From assembly GCA_001600495.1 (NCBI GenBank), contig BCKE01000002.1, forward strand, positions 326,347-390,346: 64,000 bases of DNA. Reading direction: 5' to 3'. A program made the position numbers and the translations under genes. Shown in pieces: positions 54,797-64,000 of this stretch (position 1 is the stretch's first letter; each line of letters starts with the position of its first letter). The notes below the pieces were generated by a model. That model searched no databases, was not told where the DNA came from, and saw only the letters and a program-made list of their open reading frames with translations. The stretch comes from Pilasporangium apinafurcum. Taxonomy: Eukaryota > Oomycota > Peronosporomycetes > Pythiales > Pythiaceae.

Positions 54797-56449
54797 TTAA
54801 GATTTTTGGTATATGAGGATGCCTTCTTTGTACAAAGCCTTGGCGACTTCGATTTGGTCCTGTGGATCTTCGTGCGGGAGATCGCCCACTCGAAAGTACT
54901 CTGGATAACTTTGTAAGATGAACTCGATGCTTTCTGCGTCATCCAGTTCGAATTCCAGCGGTGAAATTGGCACCTCGTGATGTTGTCGCGAGTTCTCCTT
55001 GCAATGGTACACTACAGCTTTGCCATCTTCGATCACGAGCCGCACGACGTTGTGACGAATGAGTTTGAGCTGCGTATTGACGTTGATCTTGAGTAATGGA
55101 CTATTTTCACTTGTACAATTCTCTTCTTCGTCTTCCAGTGCCGGTGGGAGTCGGTCGATTAAGAAATTTTTCGCCATTTGATCCGCGGCTGCATCAATCA
55201 TGCCCATGGCTTCACCCATGATTATCTTTAATGCTTTCTTGATTTGCTCGTCAAACTCTTTCCGCCGCGAGTCGTCCTCCAAATCCGAGTGCATCACGCC
55301 CATATAATTAAGATAATCACACGGTAATGACCGCCGCAGGCTGACGTTGTTGTTGATGGCCGCTGCGATTGCTTCTGGTACAAGCGTTTCCATGAAATTG
55401 CCAATGGTGTTTTGCTGACCAGTAGAGACCGTGACATGCAGCGAGTGCATATCCTTGGACGATCGGGCTTGATGAATAAACCCACGCGGAAAGTAAAGCA
55501 AATCTCCTTCTTCCAGGTCAACTTCTAAGATGGGTTTCCCAATCTCCTCCTGTTTGAAATTGCCACTCGAGTACCTTGGTAGCGTCGTCTCTTCGCTCAG
55601 CGGTGAGTATACTTTCCAGTGTTTACATCCTTCTACTTGTAATAGGAAGGCTTCGATATCGTCATAGTGTGGTGCAAAGCCCTGTGTACCCTTTGGGGTC
55701 AGGTATGTATTGGAGCCTGCCATACACCCCCACTCGCCTTCCAAGATCGACAACATCTTCCAAATTGCATCGGAAAATTTCTGTGGACAGAGCAATCGCA
55801 CGGAGCACCCATCGGCAAAGTACTTCCAGACTTGCTTGGCCGTTGCTGCGCCATCCGGATTGAGTGTATGGCGCGTATTATCGACGTATTTCGTCAAATC
55901 CAAGTCACTCCCGTATTCTAATGTGTGTTCTTTCAGGATCCGATCAATTTCATCTTTGCTGAACCTGGACAGTCACACGGCAAATCGCATACACAAGTCA
56001 TTCGTTTCGTATCATTTATCCACCTTAACACTTAAATATATACGATTTCTTACCATCCGTCATAGTATTTTGGCGACTTGCGTTTAATGGCCAACGGTTG
56101 TTTTTCCCAATACTTGTCGTAGAACTCTTGCACTGGCATGGGATATATCAACCACTCAAAGAATAGTTTCGCCTGCATGGCGCTGTGCAGCTCTGTATTT
56201 GCAGCGAGTTCATGGGCATCCATTACTTCATCTTCTGTAATGGCTGCCAAGCCAACATTAAAGCATAAGCAATTGAATTAGACTTTGCGTCAAGAACACC
56301 ACATCATTCACATCATCAGCTACTAATCAGGCATTACCTTTCTCTAGGATCATAGGGGCATCGGTATTGGTCTTGCGCTTCTTCTTGGCCGATGCGCCGT
56401 AGCTGCCATTCGTCTCGTGCTTGCCAGTCATCTCGTGTTTGCCAGTCAT
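54797..56449 (-). CDS. JmjC ribosomal oxygenase (NO66/MINA53-like)
   Basis: Fe(II)/2-oxoglutarate-dependent histidyl hydroxylase acting on ribosomal proteins in the nucleolus, in the RIOX family. Three exons, 56449-56338, 56243-56054 and 55964-54797, give 489 residues. The N-terminus begins with a duplicated MTGKHE and a basic KKKRK nuclear signal. Next is the family block FFEWLIYPMPVQEFYDKYWE with QPLAIKR. The JmjC core shows PHYDDIEAFLLQVEGCKHWK with the HxD metal pair, and the distal metal-binding His in PRGFIHQA. The C-terminal winged-helix region ends in EVAKALYKEGIL. The length is close to MINA53 (465) and shorter than NO66 (641). RIOX1 versus RIOX2 cannot be decided by eye. Confidence 0.85.
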
Positions 56450-56599
56450 TCGAAACGTTGTTTGTTAGGAGCTACACTCATTGCTATTTTAGCCAATAAA
56501 AAGTCATATGTTTATTGACTTGAAGACTGCCTTATTCATTGATTTCAGTTGAAAGACATGATCAAGCAGAGATACATGCATCTCTACTTGAAACCATTA

Positions 56600-56716
56600 A
56601 ATGGTGGGAACTTCAAGGTCTGGCTAACGCCAGAGCTATTTCAAGTCGGACCCAAACAAGAAACAGGACCTTTACCCGGAGTTACTCGTACTTTAGTTTC
56701 TCAAATGAGCTCTTGA
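56600..56716 (+). repeat. Solo 3' tail of the degraded Fanzor family, copy 6
   Basis: Contains AAGTCGGACCCAAACAAGAA, then ACCCGGAGTTACTCGTACTT and the end CAAATGAGCTCTTGAA, collinear with the tails of copies 1-5. Nothing TnpB-like is recognised upstream. It lies just beyond the 3' end of cysteine-module gene 3. Confidence 0.65.
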
Positions 56717-56947
56717 AATGAGAATGATGATAATAGGGACCTAGCAATCAAAAGGCAAGGCGCATTATATACAAGCCCATATATTATGATGGTTACCATC
56801 TCGTTTTCAACATGCAAATCTCGTCATCAAGTACGTATGGAAATGGCGGACTGTCTGTGACAATCCACTTCATCCTCGACCTAAAACCAATCAAATGAAT
56901 CATACAAAGGTTCTTTCTCAGCAATCTGGGAGCGGCATCATATCCGT

Positions 56948-59626
56948 TCAAATGTGATTGAGTGTTGTGTCTTCGTCCGTGGACGGATTGTCCGAGGTCG
57001 TGGCAGCAATTTCCGCCGGATTTTGGATGTCATCAGTCAATTCCTTTGCACTCGTGAAGCGAGTGACTGTGCGCTTGATACCTACCGCCACCATCGCGAC
57101 CATCACGATGGCACCCACACACGCAGCCACCGCCATACCGCCCATGATCCACGGCTTTTGCATGAGTTCCTTAAGCGAGCTACTCTCCTTGTCTTTGGCG
57201 GTTGCTTGCACCTTCACCATCTTTGACGAAAGGTACTGACAAGGCTCCAAGTGTGCTGAGTTTGATGTGACCTGGAAACGGCAGAAGCGGCATGTGGGAC
57301 TGAAACAACCTACACCAACAACGTCAGCTCCACAATCGTATGTTTCTGCAGCGACACCAGCTTCGGTGTCGCCTGGAGCTACGTTCGCTTGGCATTCTTC
57401 GACATCAGTCGGAGCAAAAATGATATCCGTTGGCGCTTCTGTGGGCGCTTCTGTTGGTGCTTCCGTTGGTGCTTCCGTTGGTGCTTCCGTTGGTGCTTCT
57501 GTTGGTGCTTCCGTTGGTGCTTCTGTGGGCGCTTCTGTGGGTGCTTCTGTGGGCGCTTCTGTGGGTGGTTCCGTTATGATCTGGACAGGTGGTTGCGTCT
57601 CGGTAGCGGTGGGAGTGCTGGGAGTGCTAGGAGTGCTGGGAGTGCTGGGAGTGCTGGGAGTGCTGGGAATATACGTCACGTCCGGACAAACCACAAAGTT
57701 TGCCGACTGAGGTGTATCGGCAGTCTTGCAGAAACGACAGACGTTATCAATACAACCAACACCGCCGGAGCTGCAAGAGCTATCCGCATAGATCTGAATC
57801 CCAGCGGCTTGGTCTCCGGGAGAGGCAACCTGGCTACATACCCCTGATGTCTGGGTTGGTGGAGTAGTAGTTGTACTTGGTGCCTCTGTGGCAATAGGAG
57901 GAATCGAAGCCGGTGTTTGGGGCGCAGATGTCACAGGGGCCGTAGTGGTAGTGTAGCCATAATTATCACAGCTAACAAAGTTGGCCGATTGCGGTGTATC
58001 GCTGTGCTTGCAGAACCGGCAGATGTTGTCGATGCACCCAACGCCACCGTTGACGCAGGACGCGTCCGAGACAATTTCAATGCCGGCGGCAAGGTCGCCT
58101 TCTGAAACTACCAGACCACACTGCGTCGTAGCTGGCGTAGATAATGGCGAGGTTGTCGGTTGCTCGGTGATCACACTAGGTTCCGATGAGATAGTGGGGG
58201 TAGTAGGAGCAGCTGTTGATGATACAGGTGCTTCTGTTGGAGCGACTGGGGCTGTGGTCTCCACCACGACAGATCCATAAAGCGAGCACGAATTCAAGTG
58301 TGCAGACTGAGGAGTCGAGAACACTTGGCAAAACCGACAAATGTCACTCGCGCATCCCAACCCACCATTAACGCATGACGCGTCTGTCACCAATTGGATC
58401 CCTGCGGTTTGATCACCAGGTGAGGCAGCTGAGGTACAAGCGCGCTCAGTCACTGTCGGCGTTTCGGTTGGGCCCGTTTCATCATTAACTTCGGTTGGAT
58501 TGAACAAAGGGTCGTCAATAGTGATGGGGGTATCGGTCACAACGACGGGCGTGGTCGTAACTGTGGGAGCTGTTGTGGGAGCCGTCGTGGGAGCTGTTGT
58601 GGGAGCCGTCGTAGGAGCTGTTGTAGGAGCTGTTGTAGGAGCGTTTGTATCCACAATCACAACCACGACGGGGCTCGTACTTGTCGGTTCGGGTGCATAC
58701 GATGGGGAGAGTGTCGCCGTGGTTGGGGCGGGGGAAGACACAGTCACGTTCGAATACGCCGAGCAGTCATTCAAATGACTCGATTGTGAGGTCGTTGCGA
58801 CCTTACAGAAGCGACAATGGTCGCTGTAGCATCCGAGCCCGCCATACAGGCATGTAGGATCAGTAACTGCACTAACGCCGACGGCACTGTCGCCCGCAGA
58901 CACGGTACAGGCACTAGTGTCGTACACATGAGGAGCAGGCGTCACGTAGTTGGCACCAAAGTTTGCACATGTCTGCAGGTGCGTTGACAGCGGGGTATCG
59001 AAGTACTTGCAATGGCGGCAGTGGTCATTATAACAGCCCAGCCCACCATTGACGCATGTCGTATCCAGAACTACCTGGACACCCACGGCCTTGTCCCCTT
59101 CTGAGACACCACAATCGCCAGTGCTCGACGATGGGGCCACTGTTGGTGAGGTAGTAGTCGGTGCCACTGTCGGTGGGGCAGTTGTCGGAGCTTCGGTTGG
59201 TGGGGCAGTTGTCGGAGCTTCGGTTGGTGGGGCAGTTGTCGGAGCTTCGGTTGGGGGGGCAGTTGTCGGAGCTTCGGTTGGTGGAGCAGTTGTCGGAGCC
59301 ACAGTTACTGGAGTAGGAGCTGAAGTTGGCTCAATTATTTCCGAGGGTGTAAATATATTGTTGCATTCATTCAAATGCTTGGACTGAGGTGTATCTCTCA
59401 CTTTACAGAAACGACAAATAGTATCGATACAACCGAGACCACCGTTTATACATTCGGCCCACGTTTCGATCTCAACACCGACAGCCTTGTCACCATCAGA
59501 CGCAGTTTGGGTGCATTCCGTTGCAACGCCCGCTACTAATGAGGCACTCTGCAACAAACAGAGGTTCACGGCGCAGATCGCTGCAACGACCTTGGCCAAG
59601 GACCGATATGTTTGAGAAAATACCAT
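56948..59626 (-). CDS. Cysteine-module surface protein 3 (seven modules, TM anchor)
   Basis: Largest member, 892 residues. The ATG at 59626-59624 gives a good signal peptide (VVAAICAVNLCLLQSASLVAG); the frame is open further upstream without an earlier ATG. Seven six-cysteine modules, with cores such as GDKAVGVEIET, GGLGCIDTICRFCK and DTPQSKHLNEC, are spaced by low-complexity mucin-like blocks: TEAPTTAPP repeats, PTTA repeats, STP repeats and EAPT repeats. After the last module (GVGCFSPTCRFCR) come a charged stalk, a transmembrane helix (GGMAVAACVGAIVMVAMVAVG) and a basic-then-acidic cytosolic tail. The EAPT/TTAP repeats recall oomycete CAR mucins of germinating cysts. Cell-surface coat or adhesion is the likely role, by inference. 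Confidence 0.75.
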   Translation of the reverse strand: MVFSQTYRSLAKVVAAICAVNLCLLQSASLVAGVATECTQTASDGDKAVGVEIETWAECINGGLGCIDTICRFCKVRDTPQSKHLNECNNIFTPSEIIEPTSAPTPVTVAPTTAPPTEAPTTAPPTEAPTTAPPTEAPTTAPPTEAPTTAPPTVAPTTTSPTVAPSSSTGDCGVSEGDKAVGVQVVLDTTCVNGGLGCYNDHCRHCKYFDTPLSTHLQTCANFGANYVTPAPHVYDTSACTVSAGDSAVGVSAVTDPTCLYGGLGCYSDHCRFCKVATTSQSSHLNDCSAYSNVTVSSPAPTTATLSPSYAPEPTSTSPVVVVIVDTNAPTTAPTTAPTTAPTTAPTTAPTTAPTVTTTPVVVTDTPITIDDPLFNPTEVNDETGPTETPTVTERACTSAASPGDQTAGIQLVTDASCVNGGLGCASDICRFCQVFSTPQSAHLNSCSLYGSVVVETTAPVAPTEAPVSSTAAPTTPTISSEPSVITEQPTTSPLSTPATTQCGLVVSEGDLAAGIEIVSDASCVNGGVGCIDNICRFCKHSDTPQSANFVSCDNYGYTTTTAPVTSAPQTPASIPPIATEAPSTTTTPPTQTSGVCSQVASPGDQAAGIQIYADSSCSSGGVGCIDNVCRFCKTADTPQSANFVVCPDVTYIPSTPSTPSTPSTPSTPSTPTATETQPPVQIITEPPTEAPTEAPTEAPTEAPTEAPTEAPTEAPTEAPTEAPTEAPTEAPTDIIFAPTDVEECQANVAPGDTEAGVAAETYDCGADVVGVGCFSPTCRFCRFQVTSNSAHLEPCQYLSSKMVKVQATAKDKESSSLKELMQKPWIMGGMAVAACVGAIVMVAMVAVGIKRTVTRFTSAKELTDDIQNPAEIAATTSDNPSTDEDTTLNHI
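57430..57570 (-). repeat. 12-bp tandem repeat coding EAPT
   Basis: About eleven units of GGTGCTTCYGTT on the plus strand, encoding Glu-Ala-Pro-Thr in paralogue 3. It is the longest pure repeat in the gene. Confidence 0.85.
57605..57668 (-). repeat. 9-bp tandem repeat coding Ser-Thr-Pro
   Basis: About seven units of GGAGTGCTG on the plus strand, encoding STP in paralogue 3. Confidence 0.85.
58560..58650 (-). repeat. 12-bp tandem repeat coding Pro-Thr-Thr-Ala
   Basis: About seven units of GGAGCTGTTGTR/GGAGCCGTCGTR on the plus strand, encoding PTTA repeats in paralogue 3. Confidence 0.8.
59150..59310 (-). repeat. 27-bp tandem repeat coding TEAPTTAPP
   Basis: About five units of GGTGGGGCAGTTGTCGGAGC with a variable 7-base end, encoding nonapeptides TEAPTTAPP in paralogue 3. 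Confidence 0.8.
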
Positions 59627-61095
59627 GTCCGTTGCGAGTCTTTTTCTTGGTCTTTTGCTCACGGGCAGAGGAAATGCTGCTTGGAATGTGTGAGAAGAAC
59701 ACAGCTAAAAGACGAATGAATGGTTTGTAGCCGCTGTCGGCAAACAAGGCAGGCGTCGTCTCGGCCAGAAGCAAGCTCAAACGGGCGCGTTCGTTTTAAA
59801 AGACTATCTAGCCGTTGAGAACCCCTTGGCGAGTCTGGGCCGCATATGAGGCGACCTTCCATGATCCTGTGTGCGAATGGTTTCGGCTTTCAATCCTTCT
59901 TTTGGTCCAATATCTGCCCCAATATCAGTCCGGATCATATGTCAATTCATTACTGTAGAAGTACAAACAGTGAAATCTATAGAAGTAACTTCGCATCATC
60001 CCATAGAAAGGTGTGGATAAAGGAAATTTTGGTGAAACGGATAGAAAACAAACGCAGGCTGGACTGTGTGGAGTCAATCTAAACCCGTATCAGTCTAGTA
60101 CTGTCCTCCTGCCTATTATGTTGCGAGGTCAAATCGTACATTCTCAATCTCTCGGGATTGTAGTCATTGTAGTTATTCTCTTTCTCAAGGGAACTGATTC
60201 CTTCCATAGGCCGCTTGGCATAGACTGTCCAACTTGATTCTTGTTTGCCTTTTATTGCTTCTAGCATCCAGCGTACCAAACGCAATCCTGACAGGGGTGT
60301 GGGTTTCATCAGCTGAATCGAGAGCCATTTGCGCATCCATTATCGGAAACACTGATTATTGATAACGGTCCATTCCTCGTCAGTCGTTACTGCAAACCCA
60401 CGAACGGTCAAAGAGTCGCGGATTTGTGCGACCAACAGCGAATTCTCTACCCTAGATGCTCATTATCGTCATATCTTTGCTCATGTCTATGATCTTGTAT
60501 TTGAAAACCATGTTCCAAGCCAAAAACGGACATTTGCAAGTATGTCGGACAGTCTAGCCAATTCTGGTAATTACTGTGGATGTACTTTTACCTTTTTTTT
60601 CAAGTGTACTAGTGGAAGTGTAGTCGTACTATATGAAGTGCATCTCTTTTACAGTGTAAGTTAGTTTCTACTGGATTTAGCAACGATCACTCCACTTGGC
60701 ATAAAAGAGTAGATTCTGAGGATTCTTCCGCTATTTCATTCTCTGCAGGACGACAAATAGTTCTGACGATATTCACGTGTGGAGATTGTAAGGTAGGTAG
60801 GCAATTGGAAAGTGATCGCGTTTCTGGTTTGAACTACCTACTGATAATCCATTTGTAAACAGCTATGTATTCTTATTGCTAAGCATTCCTTCTACCAACT
60901 TAATTTGATGGTCCAGAGGTCTCTATCTTTTTTTGAACCGTTAATAGTGTTCTGACCAAATGTGCACTTCTGGAACCTGCCTTCTCGCACTATGCTTGCA
61001 ACTTTCGTTCACAACAGTGACTATTTTGAAAAGCACCAAGGCAAGATAATCAAGAGTGTTGTTTTACTGCTGGTCTGCGCAAGCATCCAAACTTA
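59627..61095. other. Intergenic region upstream of Fanzor
   Basis: About 1.47 kb between the start of surface gene 3 and the Fanzor coding region. Open frames at 60079-60336 (minus) and 60359-60664 (plus) show no domain I recognise. The promoter of surface gene 3 and the 5' part or upstream exons of the Fanzor element should lie here. Confidence 0.35.
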
Positions 61096-62358
61096 GGATA
61101 GCTTATCCAATCTGATCCCTGCGTACTCCAGGTTCAAGAAGTATCCCATCCATACTGAGAAGATTGTTTGGATGCAGGAATTATCGGATAGAGTAAGAAA
61201 CGAGATCGAACTGCCGCCATCCAAGTTGAAGAGTTCTCCGGAATGCTACATATCCTTTCTTCACACATTGTTGATAGACATACAAGCTCACGTAGATGAT
61301 AGAATGAATGATTGCCGAGTCTGGTCTTTGCTTTCACAGAAACAGTTCAGACCCATTTTTATTAAGATCAACACCACCGTCCTGAAGGAACTTGCTAAGG
61401 CTTTGGATGATCCTGTTGAGCTTTACGCTGACAAAGCTGAATTATGGTGCACGTGCTTCAATACAGGTCTTGTGACCAAAGTCCAGCGAAAGGAGTTTGA
61501 GCACTTCATTTCGACCGACGGTATGTCAGTTTGACAATCTCCCGTCCAAAGCTTCTCGCGAGAGAGCAAAAAGAGACATTTTCTCTTGAAGACTGGATCT
61601 TTGGTTTAGACCCGGAAAGAAAGAAGATCTTCACTGCTGTCGTCTACAAAGAGGAAAGCATGGCTACGCTGCAAAAACCGAAAGGAGAGAACGTCAAACA
61701 TGAAGTCATCCACTGGTCGAAGGGTCGTTTCTACAGAGAGTGCGGCTACCATAGACGAACAAAGTTGACCAAAGAGTGGATTGGTGCTGAGCCTGACATC
61801 AAAACCTTCAATGAAAGCGTTCCTTCGACAAAAGTTGCGAACCTTGTCTCCTATTTGAAACGGGTGAGATTTTGTCTCGTGTATTTGGATTGTCTTTTTG
61901 GCGTATATTCATCAACGAGGATGAAGAGGCTACGATGGTCGACCTACATCCGTCGACAACAGACGTACGAGAAGGTAGTCAAGAACCTTACAGGTGGTAA
62001 TAAACGAACTGTTATCGCGTATGGAGATGCAAGTTTCACAAGCTCAGCTAAAGGCAACGTTAATGTTCCCACAACGACCCTAGAGAAGAAAGTTGGTTCC
62101 AGGTGTCGTGTTGTTGATGTGAACGAGTTCAGGATGAACAAACTGTGTTGTGCTTGTCATAAGAGGATGAAGGGGTTCGTCCTTGACAGAAAAGTTGTCA
62201 GTGACGGTCTTTATGGTGTGCGACACTGCAAAAATAGTGAATGCCATCGCACATTGTGGGACCGTGACATCAACGCCGCAATAAATATTTTGAGACTATT
62301 CATCGATCAAGTGAAGAAAAAGAAGAGACTTGAGGCGTTCACAAGGGGTAAAGGATGA
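61096..62358 (+). pseudogene. Fanzor (eukaryotic TnpB-like RNA-guided nuclease homologue), nearly complete, one frameshift
   Basis: Two overlapping frames make one protein of about 420 residues. Frame one runs from about 61096 (just after a TTAG that could be a splice acceptor; first ATG 61172) to a TGA at 61532. It includes FRPIFIKINTTVLKELAKAL, WCTCFNTG and HFISTDGMSV, matching the Fanzor segment before RuvC I. Frame two continues through ISRPKLLAREQK, RuvC I as FGLDPERKKIF, an IAYGDASFTSSAKGN block with PTTTL typical of one Fanzor group, and a zinc ribbon (LCCACHKRM, HCKNSEC). RuvC III is intact as WDRDINAAINIL. A missing base near 61529-61531 would restore collinearity. Whether this is decay, an assembly error or frameshifting is open. 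It is a different subgroup from the six degraded copies. Confidence 0.8.
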
Positions 62359-63394
62359 ATTGGTACTCGAAATCAAAAACTGAGATGATAAATATCCTCA
62401 CTGCTATGATTCCGGAAATGGATAAGTGTGATCTTTATTCTCCATGTGTTCTCTACCACGCGTGACACAGGACACATGGGGAATAAAGACTTAGTACAAA
62501 ATGATGAACCTTAATCAAAATGGGATGATGCAGATGTGATCTCGTCACGATTATCAATACAAAGGTTTGGCATGTGTATATGTTCAAGGCAGCACGGTTG
62601 GTTGCGTTTGTCGTTAATAATCTATGGGCACCGAGAATGTCACCCTTATCCACAAAAATATATAGTTTTGAATTCAACTGCTGAACGACAAATTTGTTTT
62701 CGTCTTCGGACCCAAAGGTTCATCCTCAACAACATCGCTGAGATTCTTGATATCTGCAAACACCTGACGTACATTAGATGACCTCAAACAATGTATTCAC
62801 AAACACTCGCAATTTAGCGAATTTGGTCTTCCGTAACGGGCCAGCAAGCATACGGTAGCATTCGACCATTCTCCAATCTACCGCTACGGAAAGCACAATG
62901 CCGTCACGCGAAGCAAAGTGTACGGACCCGCCAGACAAGAAGAAGATCCTCAGATTTTTGTAGAGCTAGAACATAGGATAAAAAATAAGTGTCGCTTTAG
63001 TGCCATAGGTTGCTAGGCGATAGCTGGACTCCATTGGAGTCTCCAGTATTATTACCTAAGGAGACATTTTCGTTGCGCTTGGTAATAATAATCTATGGAG
63101 TGGGTTCAAGTTAAAGTTGTATGGTAAACTACCTAGAGTTGAAGGTTAAACGTCTGCTATACACAGATGTAACTAGTCCGCAATATACGAGATAAACAAT
63201 TCCATGCACTTGTATTTGTAGACTAGAAGCATCTGTTAATGTTGTGAGCAAACCACGGTCAACTAGCTCGTAAAACACAGTTCATCAATGACTCGACTTC
63301 ATTGTTCAATTGAATAGAAAGATGATTTGATGCAAACACACAGATTTGTATTGGTTCTGGCACCCCCAGGCGATATGTGTCAGTCATCGAGGGT
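62359..63394. other. 3' flank of Fanzor and intergenic region
   Basis: No gene seen. Two small inverted repeats occur: GACTCCA-T-TGGAGTC at 63027-63041, and TATTATTACC (63047-63056) with GGTAATAATA (63081-63090). A guide RNA and the right end of the Fanzor element would be expected just after 62358, but the tail of the other family is not present. Confidence 0.4.
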
Positions 63395-64000
63395 TTATAC
63401 TTCAGCCATCATGACAGAGTCACACGGAGTAACATCAGTAAATCTTGGGCCAGTGGAATCAGGCATATCTAGGACTTCAATCACTTGCTTTCCTTCTTCA
63501 TCTGCAGCAGCTGTTATGGCGGCTGCACCAGCAACTGCAGTATCGACCAGTTCCAGAGACGCAGACTCACCATTAGAAACGAGCCGATTCGCTACACGCT
63601 TCACAGCAATAGCTATCATCGCAACAATCGCCACAGCGCCAATAGATGCAGCGACAATAAAAGCCACCGTGAAGGTTGAGTTCTCAAACTGTGATTGAAA
63701 GCCCGTACTGGAACTTTGCACACGCATCACAGTCGCACCATCATCTTGGACGTCCTGGGTGCTAAACAAAGGTACTTCGGAATCCACATCAGCAGTACTG
63801 AATATGGGGTCTTCAGGAGCAGTAGTGACGGCACTTCCGTCGGTTGCAGGTGCATAAGCAGGAGCAGCCGTCTCGGCAACTGGCGCTTCCGTCTCAGTAG
63901 CAGGCGCAGGTGCATATGTCACAATCGCAGGGGCTTCAGTCTCAGCAGGAGCTGGGGCATAGGTGTCATACGCTGGGGCTTCTGTGTTATAGACAGGTGC
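63395..64000 (-). CDS. Mucin-like surface protein 4, C-terminal part
   Basis: Open frame running off the right edge, at least 201 residues. The visible part is a Thr/Ala/Pro/Glu repeat region (TYAPAPA, ETEAPA, AYDTYAPAPA), an acidic stalk, a transmembrane helix near 63600-63665 (FTVAFIVAASIGAVAIVAMI) followed by AVKRVANRL, and a cytosolic tail of about 65 residues. The helix-plus-KRxxxR junction matches those of paralogues 1 and 3, so it is grouped with them, although no cysteine module is seen in the part present. The TYAP-type repeat is the closest in this window to oomycete CAR proteins. The N-terminal part and any modules lie beyond 64000. Confidence 0.7.
   Translation of the reverse strand, partial: APVYNTEAPAYDTYAPAPAETEAPAIVTYAPAPATETEAPVAETAAPAYAPATDGSAVTTAPEDPIFSTADVDSEVPLFSTQDVQDDGATVMRVQSSSTGFQSQFENSTFTVAFIVAASIGAVAIVAMIAIAVKRVANRLVSNGESASLELVDTAVAGAAAITAAADEEGKQVIEVLDMPDSTGPRFTDVTPCDSVMMAEV

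Noticed and set aside
57430-59310. Regular short repeats that could suggest a CRISPR-like array
   Set aside because: Units are 9-27 bp, contiguous and in frame, coding for mucin-type peptides; there are no unique spacers.
60079-60664. Open frames on both strands upstream of the Fanzor gene as a possible resolvase or transposase partner
   Set aside because: No serine-recombinase or DDE motif could be found, and the frames lack continuation.
62359-63394. Right-end tail of the degraded Fanzor family after the near-complete Fanzor
   Set aside because: The conserved tail blocks are absent, so the two families are separate.

Overview
The window is nuclear DNA of a eukaryote and looks like an oomycete. 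Genes are packed on both strands a few hundred bases apart. Many are split by short spliceosomal introns, mostly 65-130 nt, with GTRNGT-like donors and mainly TAG acceptors. Surface proteins carry mucin-like Thr/Pro/Ala repeats resembling oomycete cyst-germination (CAR-type) repeats, and there is a secreted GH30 glycosidase. An AT-leaning genome of this density would suit Albugo or Aphanomyces, but species is my inference only.

Layout. 1-24 kb holds housekeeping genes: an importin-13/transportin-3-like receptor, quinoid dihydropteridine reductase, an unrecognised conserved protein, a small PPxY membrane protein, a ROK sugar kinase, PAF1, a membrane-ankyrin protein, a membrane HECT ligase with a RanBP2 finger, a PX-domain membrane protein, a CHZ-motif histone chaperone and a ceramide synthase. 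At 24.6-25.2 kb a perfect 104-bp inverted repeat flanks an assembly gap and abuts a degraded transposon. 25.4-39.5 kb has a CHK/APH-like kinase, a long methyltransferase, GH30, the lariat debranching enzyme, WDR82 and AP-4 epsilon. At 40.3-42 kb the CHZ chaperone recurs as an inverted, nearly identical 1,671-bp duplicate. Then come RPL17, a PH-like protein and MSH6.

The last 16 kb is an accessory region. Four secreted or membrane-anchored paralogues (49.3, 51.1, 56.9 and 63.4 kb) carry 15 visible copies of a six-cysteine module that I cannot assign to a known family, separated by Ser/Thr/Pro repeats. Triosephosphate isomerase and a JmjC ribosomal oxygenase sit among them.

The most interesting content is a set of eukaryotic TnpB-like (Fanzor) elements. 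One almost complete copy at about 61.1-62.4 kb has RuvC I and III motifs, a zinc ribbon and a single frameshift. Six degraded relatives of a second type lie at 21.2, 24.8, 39.9, 41.7, 48.3 and 56.6 kb. What survives in all six is a non-coding 3' tail, a candidate guide-RNA scaffold or element end. One pair of copies sits at the edge of the CHZ-gene duplication, and others flank the surface-protein genes. Exon coordinates below were derived by hand from reading frame and splice consensus, without transcript data.
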